From contig JBCAXA010000001.1 of the NCBI GenBank assembly GCA_038534295.1, positions 744,001-808,000 of the forward strand: a stretch of 64,000 nt of DNA. The letters are read 5' to 3'. Shown here piece by piece: positions 8,458 to 18,193 of this stretch. This DNA is from JBCAXA01 sp038534295. Its GTDB lineage: Bacteria; Pseudomonadota; Gammaproteobacteria; Steroidobacterales; Woeseiaceae. Each line of letters starts with the position of its first letter. Within the stretch, counting starts at the first letter, position 1. Position numbers and translations under genes: made by a program. The notes under the pieces were generated by a model that was not told where the DNA came from, ran no database searches, and worked only from the letters and a program-made list of their open reading frames with translations.

Positions 8458-11400
8458 GTGACCAAAGAACTCATTCGCGTACACGGCGCGCGACAGAATA
8501 ACCTTCGCAACATCGATCTTGACCTGCCGCTCGGCGAACTCATTGTTGTCACCGGCGTTTCAGGGTCTGGCAAGTCGTCGCTAGCCTTTGACACCGTCTA
8601 TGCGGAAGGTCAGCGACGTTACGTCGAGACGTTCTCACCGTACGCGCGCCAATTCTTAGAGCGCATGGACAAGCCGGCCGTCGAGCGAATCGACGGCATT
8701 CCGCCGGCGATCGCCATCGACCAGACCAACCCAGTGCGAACGTCACGCTCGACCGTTGGCACCATGACCGAGCTCAACGACCACTTGAAGCTGTTGTACG
8801 CACGGGCAGCAACGCTGCGCTGTCCCTGCACCGGCGAGGTTGTCGTGCGCGATACGGCGGAATCGATCTGGGACGCCTGCCGCGCCCAAGCAGATGGCGA
8901 GCGCATCGGGATCGCGTTCGTCATCGAACGACCGCGAAATTTCACCACCGAGGAACTCGCATCGTTTCTTGCTGCGCAAGGCTATCTGCGCGTCACGCCA
9001 GAAGGCGACGACCAATTGCAAGTCGTGCAAGACCGGATCCGCGCAACAGCGCGCAACAAAACACGCGCCATTGAGGCGATCGAGGCTGCGCTACGGCGCG
9101 GTGATGGGCGCTGTCGTATCGTGCGCTACGACGCTGACGATGCGGTCCTGCGATTTTCGAGCGCACTGGAGTGCGCCAGCTGCGAGCGGCGCTTCAGTGA
9201 CCCGCTGCCTAGCCACTTCTCGTTTAACTCGCCACTCGGCGCCTGCGAAACATGCCGCGGCTTCGGGCGAACGATGGGCATCGACCTCGGGCTCGTCATA
9301 CCCGACGAGTCGCTGACGCTCGCGGACGGCGCGATCAAGCCGTGGCAGTCGAAAAGCTACGCCGGGTGTCAACGCGATCTCGTTCGCTTTGCCAAAGAAA
9401 AAGGCGTACCGCTCGACGTACCGTGGCGTGACCTTGATCCCGCTGATCGCGAATGGGTCGTCGAGGGCACCGGCAAACGTCGCTCACGCCGCTGGTACGG
9501 TATTCGCGGATTTTTCGACTGGCTGGAATCGAAAGCGTACAAAATGCACGTTCGCGTGTTGTTGTCACGCTTTCGTAGCTACGACATTTGCAAGTCCTGC
9601 AACGGCGCTAGGCTAAAGCCAGATAGCCTTGCTTGGCATCTTGGCGCCGACCAGGGCGCACCGAATATTCATACGCTGCAGACCTGGCCAATTGCGCGCA
9701 CAGCGGCATTCTTCGCTGACTTGGAGTTGCCGGCAGCACTGGCAGACGGCCTCGAGCAACTGCTTGATGAGATAAGAACCCGCCTTCAGTATCTCGTTGA
9801 CGTCGGTCTCGGCTATCTGACCCTCGATCGCCAGTCGCGCACGCTGTCCGGTGGCGAAGTACAGCGCATCAACCTGACGACAGCGCTCGGTACGTCGCTC
9901 GTCGGCACGCTCTTTGTCCTCGACGAACCGTCGATAGGCCTGCATCCGCGCGACATTGATCGCATCGTCGCGATCATGGAGCGGCTGCGCGATGCCGGCA
10001 ACACACTGCTGGTCGTCGAACATGACCCAGCCATTATCCGTCGCGCCGATCGCATTATTGATATGGGTCCGGGCCCGGGCCGCGCGGGTGGGGAGGTTAT
10101 TTTCAACGGCTCACCAGCCCAGCTCGCACGCAGCCGACGCTCGCCGACGGCGCCGTATCTGGATGGCCGCAAACGCGTCCAGGCCGAACGTCAGCGCCGC
10201 GACGTCGACACAACTGCACCGACGCTCGGTATTCGCGGCGCGCGAGCGCATAACCTGAAAAATGTCGACGTCGATATTCCATTGAATCGACTTGTCGTGT
10301 TGGCCGGCGTCAGTGGGTCGGGCAAATCAACACTGCTCGACGACGTACTGCACCGCGCACTGCAGCGACACTTCGGGTCGGCGAGAGAAATGCCGGGCGA
10401 GCACGATGCAATCATCGGTGCTGATGCGTTCAGCGACGTCGTGTTCGTTGACCAAAGCGCCATCGGCAAAACAACGCGATCCAATCCGGCCAGCTACGTC
10501 GGTGCGTTCGATGCGATCCGCAAGCGCTTTGTCGCTGAACCGCTCGCTAAAGAACGCGGCTACACGCCGGGCACCTTCAGCTTCAACACAGGCAACGGTC
10601 GCTGCCCGGATTGCGGCGGCACCGGCTTCGAGCATGTCGAGATGCAATTCTTGTCGGACGTGTATTTGCGCTGCGGCACGTGCGACGGGCGCCGCTATCG
10701 CGACGAGATTCTTGAAGTTCGACTGCACGGCGATGGCGCACCACCCGCCGGTCTGTCGATTGCCGACGTGTTGGAGATGACGGTTGACGACGCGCTCGCT
10801 TTCTTCGCCAATCACCGCGACGTGCAGCGCGCATTGGCACCGCTGGTCGCCGTAGGGCTCGGCTATCTGACGCTGGGGCAGCCTGTCCCGACGCTGTCGG
10901 GCGGCGAGTCTCAACGGTTAAAACTCGCGCGGTTTCTGGCCGAAAAACCTTCTCGCAACGACCCGCGCCCGAAACTGTTTCTGTTCGATGAACCAACCAC
11001 CGGCCTGCACTTTCAGGATATCGATGTGCTGCTGGGCGCCTTCAATCGCCTGCTCGAAGCCGGCCATTCGCTCATCGTCATCGAACACAATCTGGACGTG
11101 CTCGGTGCGGCCGACTGGATCATCGACCTCGGCCCAGAAGGTGGCGATGCCGGTGGCGACGTGATTTTTACCGGCCCCCCAGACCAACTCGCGACCGCCG
11201 CGTCGACGGCAACCGGCCAAGCCCTTGCCGACTACGCGCCAACGGCAGTCTCGGCTCCCAAGCGTTCCCATTCGGGCCTCGCTGATACACGCAAGGTCCG
11301 CGTTGCCGGCGCGCGCGAACACAATCTAAAAGCAATCGATGTCGAGCTTCCTCGCAATCGCCTCACGGTCATAAGCGGTGTGTCCGGCAGCGGCAAAAGC

Positions 11401-13833
11401 ACGCTGGCGTTCGACATTCTTTTTAACGAGGGCCAGCGACGCTATCTCGAATCACTAAACGCCTATGCGCGGCAGTTTGTGCAGCCGGCAGCGCGTCCCG
11501 ACGTCGATGCCGTTGTCGGCGTACCGCCAACCGTCGCCATTGAGCAGCGCACCAGCCGCGGCGGCCGCAAGAGCACCGTTGGTACGATGACCGAGGCACT
11601 GCATTTTTTGCGACTGCTGTTCGTTCGACTCGGCGACTGGTATTGCCCGGATTGCAACGTGCTCATCGATGCGCAGGACGACGCCAGCATTTTGGCGCAG
11701 CTGTTGCGTGACTATCGTGGCGAACACATCGGTTTTTTTGCACCGCTCGTGGTCGGCCGCAAGGGTTACTACACCGACCTCGCTGCATGGGCGGCGAATA
11801 AGGGCTTCGCTACCTTGCGAGTCGACGGCAAGCCGACACCGACCGACGACTGGCCACGCCTCAGCCGGTATCGCAACCACGATATCGATTTACCGGTTGC
11901 CGACCTTACGGTCGACCCAAACAATGAGAACGAGCTGCGAGCGGCGCTCAATGCTGCGCTCGGCTACGGCAATGGTTTGGTACGTGTTGTGGCCGGCGAT
12001 GACCGCGAGCAACTCTATTCGACGGAGCGCGCCTGCCCGTCGTGTCAGCGCAGCTTTGCCGACCCCGATCCGCGCCTTTTCAGCTTCAACTCACCGCAAG
12101 GTTGGTGCCCAGAGTGTCAAGGTGCCGGCGCGCTCTACCTCGAAGACGAGGAGACCTACGCCGACGAGCCTTGCGGCGCCTGCGACGGCGCACGATTGAA
12201 TGACGTCGCACGCGCGGTGCGCTTTGCCGGACGCACGATCGTCGAGTTTTCCGCGCAACCCATCAGTGCCCTGCGCAGCGATGTGGACGGACTTGCGCTC
12301 GATGAACGCGACAGCAAGATCGCGGCAGACGTGGTTGGCGAGCTGAGTGCCCGTCTCAAGTTCTTGGACACGGTCGGCCTTGGTTACCTGACCTTGGACC
12401 GAGCCGCGCCGACGCTGTCAGGCGGCGAGGCACAGCGGATCCGGTTGGCCGCACAGCTCGGCTCTAACCTGCGCGACGTGTGTTATGTGCTCGACGAACC
12501 CACCATCGGCCTGCACGCGCGCGACAACGATCGGCTGTTGGCGACACTGCGCGGACTGGCCGACAAGGGCAACACGGTCGTCGTCGTTGAGCACGACGCG
12601 GACACGATCCGGGCCGCGGATTACAACATCGATATTGGCCCGGGCGCCGGGGTTCGCGGCGGCGAAGTCTTGGCGAGCGGTCCGCTAAAGAGGCTGCTGA
12701 ACGCCAAGCGCTCGATCACGGCAAAAAGCCTGCGCGAGCCGCTCAAGCACCCGCTCCGCGGCCACCGCCGGACAGTAAAACCGCGGGCGCGCGATGCGGC
12801 GGTGTTGCGCGTCGCAAAGGCCAACCGACACAACCTCAAGAAACTCAGTGTTTCGATTCCGCTCGGCGCGCTCGTCGGCGTAAGCGGCGTTTCCGGCAGC
12901 GGCAAAAGCACACTGATCCGGGACATTGTCGCGAGCAACGTAGCCGCCGCGCTCAGCCGCCGCCGAGGCGAGGCAGAGGCCATTGGCTGCGCATCATTCA
13001 AAGGCGCAGAGCACATTGAGCGACTGCTCGAGGTCGATCAGACGCCGATCGGTAAGACGCCGCGCTCCTGTCCGGCAACATACGTTGGTTTCTGGGACGA
13101 AATCCGACGCCTGTTCGCCGCAACGCCCGAAGCACGGATGCGCGGCTACACGGCCAGCCGGTTCTCGTTCAACGTCGCCGAGGGTCGCTGCCCCGCCTGC
13201 GACGGTCAGGGCGTACAGCGGATCGAAATGAGCTTCCTGCCGGACGTGCGCGTCCCGTGCGAAAGCTGCGGCGGGCAGCGATTCTCACCGGAGACGCTCG
13301 GTGTCCTTTACCGCGATCGACACATCGGCGATGTGCTCGCGATGGATGTGCGCGAGGCGGTCGAGTTTTTCGAGGCCGTTCCCAAAGTGCGCCGACCGCT
13401 GCAACTGATGGCTGATCTCGGTCTCGACTATCTGACGCTGGGCCAGCAGAGCCCGACGCTGTCGGGCGGCGAGGCCCAGCGCATCAAACTGGTGAGCGAA
13501 CTCGCCAAAGCGCGGCCGGTCGACGAGACCCGCGCCTCCGGTCGAGCCGTGCGCACGCTGTACATCCTTGATGAACCAACGATTGGCCTGCACATGGCCG
13601 ACGTCGGGCGATTAATCAATGCGCTGCACCGACTCGTCGATGCCGGTCACAGCGTCATCGTGATTGAACATAATCTGGATGTGCTCGCTGAAGCTGACTG
13701 GCTGATCGACCTTGGCCCGGAAGGTGGCGACGACGGCGGCAAAATCATGTTCCAGGGCTCCCCTGACGAACTTCTTCACATTTCGTTGAAGTCTCATACT
13801 GCACAATCCATCGTCAAGCTCCTAGACAGGTGA
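8458..13833 (+). CDS. Tandem-fused UvrA (two UvrA units in one polypeptide)
   Basis: 1791 residues, nearly twice the 940 of ordinary UvrA, from a GTG start at 8458 giving MTKELIRVHGARQNNL, the normal UvrA beginning. Four Walker A motifs (GVSGSGKS) fall near residues 33, 617, 974 and 1477, each with an ABC signature and Walker B, so two complete UvrA halves are joined at about residue 945 (AGAREHNLKAIDVELP restarts the UvrA N terminus). Each half keeps both zinc modules: CASC/CETC and CPDC/CGTC in the first, CPSC/CPEC and CPAC/CESC in the second. UvrA normally dimerises to find DNA damage and load UvrB; this fusion would supply a covalent dimer. Fused UvrAs are known in some proteobacteria. 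No frameshift or stop separates the halves, so it is a true fusion. Confidence 0.93.
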   Translation: MTKELIRVHGARQNNLRNIDLDLPLGELIVVTGVSGSGKSSLAFDTVYAEGQRRYVETFSPYARQFLERMDKPAVERIDGIPPAIAIDQTNPVRTSRSTVGTMTELNDHLKLLYARAATLRCPCTGEVVVRDTAESIWDACRAQADGERIGIAFVIERPRNFTTEELASFLAAQGYLRVTPEGDDQLQVVQDRIRATARNKTRAIEAIEAALRRGDGRCRIVRYDADDAVLRFSSALECASCERRFSDPLPSHFSFNSPLGACETCRGFGRTMGIDLGLVIPDESLTLADGAIKPWQSKSYAGCQRDLVRFAKEKGVPLDVPWRDLDPADREWVVEGTGKRRSRRWYGIRGFFDWLESKAYKMHVRVLLSRFRSYDICKSCNGARLKPDSLAWHLGADQGAPNIHTLQTWPIARTAAFFADLELPAALADGLEQLLDEIRTRLQYLVDVGLGYLTLDRQSRTLSGGEVQRINLTTALGTSLVGTLFVLDEPSIGLHPRDIDRIVAIMERLRDAGNTLLVVEHDPAIIRRADRIIDMGPGPGRAGGEVIFNGSPAQLARSRRSPTAPYLDGRKRVQAERQRRDVDTTAPTLGIRGARAHNLKNVDVDIPLNRLVVLAGVSGSGKSTLLDDVLHRALQRHFGSAREMPGEHDAIIGADAFSDVVFVDQSAIGKTTRSNPASYVGAFDAIRKRFVAEPLAKERGYTPGTFSFNTGNGRCPDCGGTGFEHVEMQFLSDVYLRCGTCDGRRYRDEILEVRLHGDGAPPAGLSIADVLEMTVDDALAFFANHRDVQRALAPLVAVGLGYLTLGQPVPTLSGGESQRLKLARFLAEKPSRNDPRPKLFLFDEPTTGLHFQDIDVLLGAFNRLLEAGHSLIVIEHNLDVLGAADWIIDLGPEGGDAGGDVIFTGPPDQLATAASTATGQALADYAPTAVSAPKRSHSGLADTRKVRVAGAREHNLKAIDVELPRNRLTVISGVSGSGKSTLAFDILFNEGQRRYLESLNAYARQFVQPAARPDVDAVVGVPPTVAIEQRTSRGGRKSTVGTMTEALHFLRLLFVRLGDWYCPDCNVLIDAQDDASILAQLLRDYRGEHIGFFAPLVVGRKGYYTDLAAWAANKGFATLRVDGKPTPTDDWPRLSRYRNHDIDLPVADLTVDPNNENELRAALNAALGYGNGLVRVVAGDDREQLYSTERACPSCQRSFADPDPRLFSFNSPQGWCPECQGAGALYLEDEETYADEPCGACDGARLNDVARAVRFAGRTIVEFSAQPISALRSDVDGLALDERDSKIAADVVGELSARLKFLDTVGLGYLTLDRAAPTLSGGEAQRIRLAAQLGSNLRDVCYVLDEPTIGLHARDNDRLLATLRGLADKGNTVVVVEHDADTIRAADYNIDIGPGAGVRGGEVLASGPLKRLLNAKRSITAKSLREPLKHPLRGHRRTVKPRARDAAVLRVAKANRHNLKKLSVSIPLGALVGVSGVSGSGKSTLIRDIVASNVAAALSRRRGEAEAIGCASFKGAEHIERLLEVDQTPIGKTPRSCPATYVGFWDEIRRLFAATPEARMRGYTASRFSFNVAEGRCPACDGQGVQRIEMSFLPDVRVPCESCGGQRFSPETLGVLYRDRHIGDVLAMDVREAVEFFEAVPKVRRPLQLMADLGLDYLTLGQQSPTLSGGEAQRIKLVSELAKARPVDETRASGRAVRTLYILDEPTIGLHMADVGRLINALHRLVDAGHSVIVIEHNLDVLAEADWLIDLGPEGGDDGGKIMFQGSPDELLHISLKSHTAQSIVKLLDR

Positions 13834-13897
13834 AACTTGTATAGGTTTGACGGTCTACAGAAGTGGATCAACTTTCCCCTGACCGCTGAGGAAGACG

Positions 13898-14893
13898 ATG
13901 GACGGACAATCACAAGTAACAACGGATGATGCCTACTCAATCGGCGCCGTGGCTCGATTGACCGGTATCAGCACTCACGCACTACGCATTTGGGAGCGGC
14001 GCTACGGCACGGTCGTAGCCCGACGCACCGAAACCGGCCGGCGCATTTACTCGCGCCGTGACGTTGAGAAGCTGAGCTTGTTGAAACTACTGGTCGATCA
14101 CGGTTTTTCGATCGGCCAGATCGCGAATCTGAGTCTCGACGATTTGCGCGAGCGTCACGGCGAAGTAGCCGAACAGCTGAGCACGATGCAGGAGCGCAAC
14201 AGCGAATTGGTGCTGCGCGTTGCCGCGCTCGCGGGCTTCTCGATCAATCGCCTGCGCCGCCATCCCGTACCGGACAAGATCGATCTCGCCGTTGTCGAAA
14301 GCGACTACAGTCGTTTTCGGGCGGATGTAAAACGCGTCCAGCCCGACGTCATCGTGCTGGAGTTTCCGGTCGTCGATGCCGACGCGTTGCGACGCATCGC
14401 CGATCTACGGTCGATCACCGAGGCGCGGCGCTTTGTCGTTTTGTTCAATTTTGCGCATCCGCAGGAAGCCGCCGAATTGGCCGCCGCCAAGGTCGAGCTA
14501 CTGCGGTCGCCGGTGACCATGGAATCCTTGGTCGGTCTGTTGCTTGCAGGCGGTACGATGGCGCAGCCGCCGCGGCGTCCGGCGCTATCGCCCTCCGACG
14601 CCGACCCGGTCCTGCGCGTGCTGGAAGAAGATATTCCGCCGCGACGTTTCGCCGAAGCCGATCTTTCGGCTATCGTTAAGCGTCAATCGGATATCGCCTG
14701 CGAGTGCCCAGCGCATCTGGCCGATTTGATCCAGAGCCTGGCGGCGTTCGAGGTATACAGCGAGCAATGCGAATCGCGCGACGAAAAAGACGCAGCTTTG
14801 CACCGCTACCTGCAGGGAACGGCGGCACGAGCCAGAGCGCTGATGGAAGAAGCCATGGACACGCTCGTCGTGGAAGATCGGCTGCTCGACTAA
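13898..14893 (+). CDS. MerR-family transcriptional regulator with C-terminal sensor-like domain
   Basis: 331 residues. The first about 75 residues form a MerR winged helix-turn-helix (YSIGAVARLTGISTHALRIWERRYG, then TGRRIYSRRDVEKLSLLKLLVDHGFSIGQIA). This WERRYG version is shared with MlrA/CarA/LitR-like regulators whose C-terminal domain binds cobalamin. Here residues about 125-215 look like a Rossmann-type domain (IDLAVVESDY, VIVLEFPVVD, RRFVVLFNF) but I see no DxHxxG-type cobalamin motif. A ribosome-binding sequence GAGGAAG precedes the ATG. The signal and targets are unknown. The metallopeptidase gene starts 2 bp after its stop and is probably co-transcribed. Confidence 0.85.
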   Translation: MDGQSQVTTDDAYSIGAVARLTGISTHALRIWERRYGTVVARRTETGRRIYSRRDVEKLSLLKLLVDHGFSIGQIANLSLDDLRERHGEVAEQLSTMQERNSELVLRVAALAGFSINRLRRHPVPDKIDLAVVESDYSRFRADVKRVQPDVIVLEFPVVDADALRRIADLRSITEARRFVVLFNFAHPQEAAELAAAKVELLRSPVTMESLVGLLLAGGTMAQPPRRPALSPSDADPVLRVLEEDIPPRRFAEADLSAIVKRQSDIACECPAHLADLIQSLAAFEVYSEQCESRDEKDAALHRYLQGTAARARALMEEAMDTLVVEDRLLD

Positions 14894-14895
14894 CG

Positions 14896-16293
14896 GTGGG
14901 CTTGGCGGCTATTGCAATAGCCGCCAGCGCCTCCGCGGCGACCCTGCACTACGACGTTAGCGCAGAGACTAACCTGCGCTATCACCTCGACTGCGTGTCG
15001 GGCGTCATAAACTGCAATCGCACGTCGTTCGCCGCGCTGTGGACGGCGTTGCCGTCGCAAGATCGCGATACCGTCTGGCTCGACCGTTGGCACCGGCTAC
15101 GTGCCTCAATAAGGACACGACCCTTTCGGCCCGAGCCAGCGGGCACGAGCCCGGTCCCTTTCGACACGGCACTGGCCGGGGATCCGGCGGGGCGATCGGC
15201 AAATACCCTGGCAGAAGAAGAAGTACTCAACGTATTCCGCGACCGCTTCGAGACGTGGTGGCGCGACGATGCCGGCGCCGCCGACCATTTGCGGACATTC
15301 ACCACGGGCCTCGCCCACAGCACGCGCACCATCGATCTCGACACGCGCATGGCGGCGCTGGCGACGTTTTACGGCGTCGATTGGCGCAACCTCGGCGACA
15401 TCCCTATTGCGCTGATCAGCGCCGATCGACGTTACTCAGGCGCGACCCACGGTGAGTACCGCGATCGAGCCATATACGTCGAGACGCTAATCAACGAATC
15501 GGCCTTCGCGCGAACAGCGACCGTCGCCCATGAGCTCGCGCACTTTGTCTACGCGGCGAGCTCGAGAGCGCAGCGTGAGCAAGTTCGTGCATGGTTCGTC
15601 GACAGCGAATCGGCCGTCGCTTTGCCGGCTTACGCGTTGTTCAACGAGGCCATTGCAACGGCGTTTGGCAACGGCATGGTCGAGCGGGCGCTGATTGGCG
15701 AGGAGCGCTTTGCGCGCATGCTTCGCTTGCCGCAGGCCTTGTACGCCGATACCTACATCGATGCCGCCGGCCGAGCCGCCATGCCGCTGTTAAAACAATA
15801 CCTCGACGACGAGCGCGAGCTGGATCGTGAATTCGTCGACGCCTACGTCGCCGCGCTCGCCGAGTCTTTGGGACCGCGGCTCACCGATCAGGCGTTCTGG
15901 CTACGCGTGATGGTGTTCGCCTCGAGCTCATCGACGCTGTGGTCGCTGAACGACATGGTGGCAAATCGTGTGCGGACGGGAAGCCTGCTGCAGGACGACA
16001 TCGGCCAGGGGTGCGGCACGCGCTGTCTATTGAAACGTTATCCAGAGCTACCTGGCATCGTCGCCATTACACACGAGAAACTGGATGCCTTGCGTGGCGT
16101 TGTCGACGATCGCGATCTCGCCCACATTCGCCGTTTGAGTTTTCTGCATGGCCACGCCGCCTACGCCGTGCGCCGCTCGGATCGCAGCTTGCTGTTTATC
16201 GCAGCCGGCAGCGACGATGCCGGCGTCGCTATCGCACTGAATTCGATGTTGGACTTTGGACAGATTTTCGAAGGACCGTTGCCGCAAGGCTAG
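14896..16293 (+). CDS. Secreted HExxH metallopeptidase-like protein
   Basis: About 465 residues from a GTG at 14896, 2 bp after the regulator stop. This start gives a hydrophobic AAIAIAASASA segment cleaved before ATLHYDV, but almost no positively charged n-region; the same frame is open upstream to 14704 within the regulator gene and supplies Arg-rich sequence, so the start is unsure. A zinc-protease motif H212-E-L-A-H sits in TVAHELAHFVYAASS, and an acidic residue-rich helix follows (ALFNEAIATAFGNG, whose Glu is a possible third ligand). I do not recognise a named family. It probably acts outside the cytoplasm. Confidence 0.7.
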   Translation: MGLAAIAIAASASAATLHYDVSAETNLRYHLDCVSGVINCNRTSFAALWTALPSQDRDTVWLDRWHRLRASIRTRPFRPEPAGTSPVPFDTALAGDPAGRSANTLAEEEVLNVFRDRFETWWRDDAGAADHLRTFTTGLAHSTRTIDLDTRMAALATFYGVDWRNLGDIPIALISADRRYSGATHGEYRDRAIYVETLINESAFARTATVAHELAHFVYAASSRAQREQVRAWFVDSESAVALPAYALFNEAIATAFGNGMVERALIGEERFARMLRLPQALYADTYIDAAGRAAMPLLKQYLDDERELDREFVDAYVAALAESLGPRLTDQAFWLRVMVFASSSSTLWSLNDMVANRVRTGSLLQDDIGQGCGTRCLLKRYPELPGIVAITHEKLDALRGVVDDRDLAHIRRLSFLHGHAAYAVRRSDRSLLFIAAGSDDAGVAIALNSMLDFGQIFEGPLPQG

Positions 16294-16314
16294 GGTCGTG
16301 GCGCTCGACCGACG

Positions 16315-16752
16315 TTAGTCGAGCAACGCAACAGCGTCGCCCTGCTCGATCCGGCCCGGCTCGATAACCGTGCAGCCCGCACCACCGCGCCAATTCGGCA
16401 CGAGCGCTTGTTGCAGGCCGGCGTGCGCGGCCTCCATGCGCGAGCACGGCTCGATCTCGACTTTGATCTCGAGCACGACCGCACCGACTTGCAGTCGTCG
16501 GCCAACCAGCTCAGCCCAGTTAAGATGATCGACCAACAGATTCGATCGCCGGGTTGTCCACGGCAACTCGACACCAATATCGGCGCAGGCAGCCTGCCAG
16601 TCGCTAAGACTCAGCAGCGTCACCTGACGGTTACGGGCCGCGCCGCGAAAATCGGCTTCGACGCCGCGCTCGACGCTGACACCCGCCGCTTGCGCGACCT
16701 GCATCGGCGCCCGCGTTGTTTCGCGCCACGCGATTCCTAGTAACTTGGCCAT
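16315..16752 (-). CDS. MOSC domain protein
   Basis: 145 residues. Sequence blocks GIAWRETTRAPMQ, GVEADFRG, RQVTLLSLSDW, RRSNLLVD and GAVVLEIKVEIEPCSRM fit the MOSC domain, a beta-barrel found at the C terminus of molybdenum-cofactor sulfurases and in stand-alone YiiM/YuaD-like proteins. The conserved cysteine is present in EPCSRM. The ATG at 16752 is preferred over an in-frame GTG at 16758 because GAGGAG lies 5 nt upstream of the ATG and overlaps that GTG. It is probably cytoplasmic, handling Moco or related sulfur chemistry, but the substrate is unproved. Its stop faces the metallopeptidase stop 21 bp away. Confidence 0.85.
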   Translation of the reverse strand: MAKLLGIAWRETTRAPMQVAQAAGVSVERGVEADFRGAARNRQVTLLSLSDWQAACADIGVELPWTTRRSNLLVDHLNWAELVGRRLQVGAVVLEIKVEIEPCSRMEAAHAGLQQALVPNWRGGAGCTVIEPGRIEQGDAVALLD

Positions 16753-16836
16753 GCCCACTCCTCGACAGTGCCCACAGTATACCGACCGCCCGAACAGCGG
16801 TCGGCAGCTTGCGAACCTAAATGGCGTTACGGGGCG

Positions 16837-18039
16837 CTAGAACCAGAAGGAGACGTACAGGCGCGCGACGTTGGCATCGAATTCGAACAGCGGTTCGGTG
16901 CCAGGAACGACGCCCTGCACCGTCGCATCGCGGAAATTGTCGTACGTGTAGCGCGTGAAATCCCAGAAGAGATTGACCGTGCCTTTCTCTAACCCGGCGA
17001 AGTTGATGTTGTCGAATTCACGCACAACACCAAGCGTCACCGTGTTGTTCTGGAAGGTGCTCATTTCCTTATCGCGCGCCAGGAAGTTTTGCGAGTCCTG
17101 GAACGGAAACAGATCGGCGTAGAAGTCGGCCTGCGTCTGCGTGTAGTGGCGCAGCGCCAGCGAGAATATCCAGTCGTTGCCCCACGGATGCGTGTAGCCG
17201 ATTTCGCCGGTGTGCGCGACGATACCAAACGTGTCGGTGTAGTAGCGGTACCTACCGTGAACGGCAGCGCGATACGGCAGGTAGTATTTGGCGGTCACCG
17301 CCGTCGCGTTGCTGGTCCGCGTGTTGGGATAGATCTCTTGCGCGGTCAGGAAGCCGTCGCCGGTCTCGTTCGGGAACCGGTAAAAGCGATAGGGGTTATT
17401 GAGCCAGCCCTCATCGGTAATGGTTTCAAACTGAACGGCCGCGATCAGGCTGCGCGTTAACACCTGCGTTAGACCCACCGAGTAGCTCTGGCGATCGGCA
17501 GTCTCTTCGAAGTCCGGCGATCCGGTGGCGCGGATGATGTCGTTACCGCGCGCGTAGCTCATCGATACTGTCGTCAGGTCGCCGAACATGTCCTGACTGA
17601 TACCGACGAACCACGTTTCGGCTTCAAAGTCGTTTTCGTCACTTTTAACGAAGCCGGCGTTCATGATGGTCTTGTTGTGCAGGTACGTCGCACCGACCGA
17701 GTACTGCGTACGTTCTTCCTCGTAGCGGCTGGCCGCGACCCGGACGTCGATGGACGCGCTCGAGATCGTGTCGACGTAGTAGTTGGCGTCGAGCGAGAAA
17801 TTTTTGCCAATCTTTTTACGAACCAGCACGGACGGTCCGTCAATGGTGATGTCGTCACCGTCGTAGCGGTGATACAGCACATCGACGCGATCTTCGGGCA
17901 AAACCGCCGCTTCTGCGCCGCGGGCCCCGAGGGCAAAGACGATCGTCGTTAGCAGCATCGCCAGCCAAACAATGCCGGCGGCAAGTTGACGGCCTTCGCG
18001 ACGCGCGGGCGGTTTCAAGATCGTCGTTCGGTTAATCAT
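16837..18039 (-). CDS. DUF3570 outer-membrane barrel protein
   Basis: 400 residues. A long signal region (hydrophobic core IVWLAMLLTTIVFALGARG, cleavage near AEA) is followed by LPEDRVDVLYHRYDGD and VDTISSASIDV, diagnostic of DUF3570, then many amphipathic strands and a terminal ARLYVSFWF typical of outer-membrane barrels. DUF3570 genes normally sit beside a DUF4266 lipoprotein, and one precedes it here, separated by 282 bp of structured repeats. Partner genes often seen elsewhere (ApbE-type flavinyltransferase, thioredoxin-like) are absent. A role in a surface redox or export system is an inference. Confidence 0.9.
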   Translation of the reverse strand: MINRTTILKPPARREGRQLAAGIVWLAMLLTTIVFALGARGAEAAVLPEDRVDVLYHRYDGDDITIDGPSVLVRKKIGKNFSLDANYYVDTISSASIDVRVAASRYEEERTQYSVGATYLHNKTIMNAGFVKSDENDFEAETWFVGISQDMFGDLTTVSMSYARGNDIIRATGSPDFEETADRQSYSVGLTQVLTRSLIAAVQFETITDEGWLNNPYRFYRFPNETGDGFLTAQEIYPNTRTSNATAVTAKYYLPYRAAVHGRYRYYTDTFGIVAHTGEIGYTHPWGNDWIFSLALRHYTQTQADFYADLFPFQDSQNFLARDKEMSTFQNNTVTLGVVREFDNINFAGLEKGTVNLFWDFTRYTYDNFRDATVQGVVPGTEPLFEFDANVARLYVSFWF

Positions 18040-18060
18040 CGCTTGCTACCAAGCCCGTTT

Positions 18061-18183
18061 AGAGAGCCGCAGGCGCGGGCGAAATGCGACGCGGCGCGAC
18101 GAGAAAGTGCAGTGTGTGTACGAACACATGAGCATCTTGAGTCTCGTCATAACAAAGTATCGGCCCAGCTGCGGCTTCTTCAG
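18061..18183. repeat. Structured intergenic repeat, copy A
   Basis: First of two related elements (offset 137 bp) filling the gap between the DUF3570 and DUF4266 genes. Nested inverted arms are visible: agccgcag 18065-18072 with ctgcggct 18169-18176; gacgaga 18098-18104 with tctcgtc 18142-18148; and an apical tgtgt 18115-18119 / acaca 18124-18128 around a 4-nt loop. The arrangement could fold on either strand; the operon would transcribe the minus strand. It encodes no plausible protein. Confidence 0.75.
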
Positions 18184-18193
18184 CGCGTAGCTT

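Noticed and set aside
8458..13833. Assembly duplication or frameshift in uvrA
   Set aside because: The frame is continuous, halves differ strongly in sequence, and linker residues are ordinary coding sequence.
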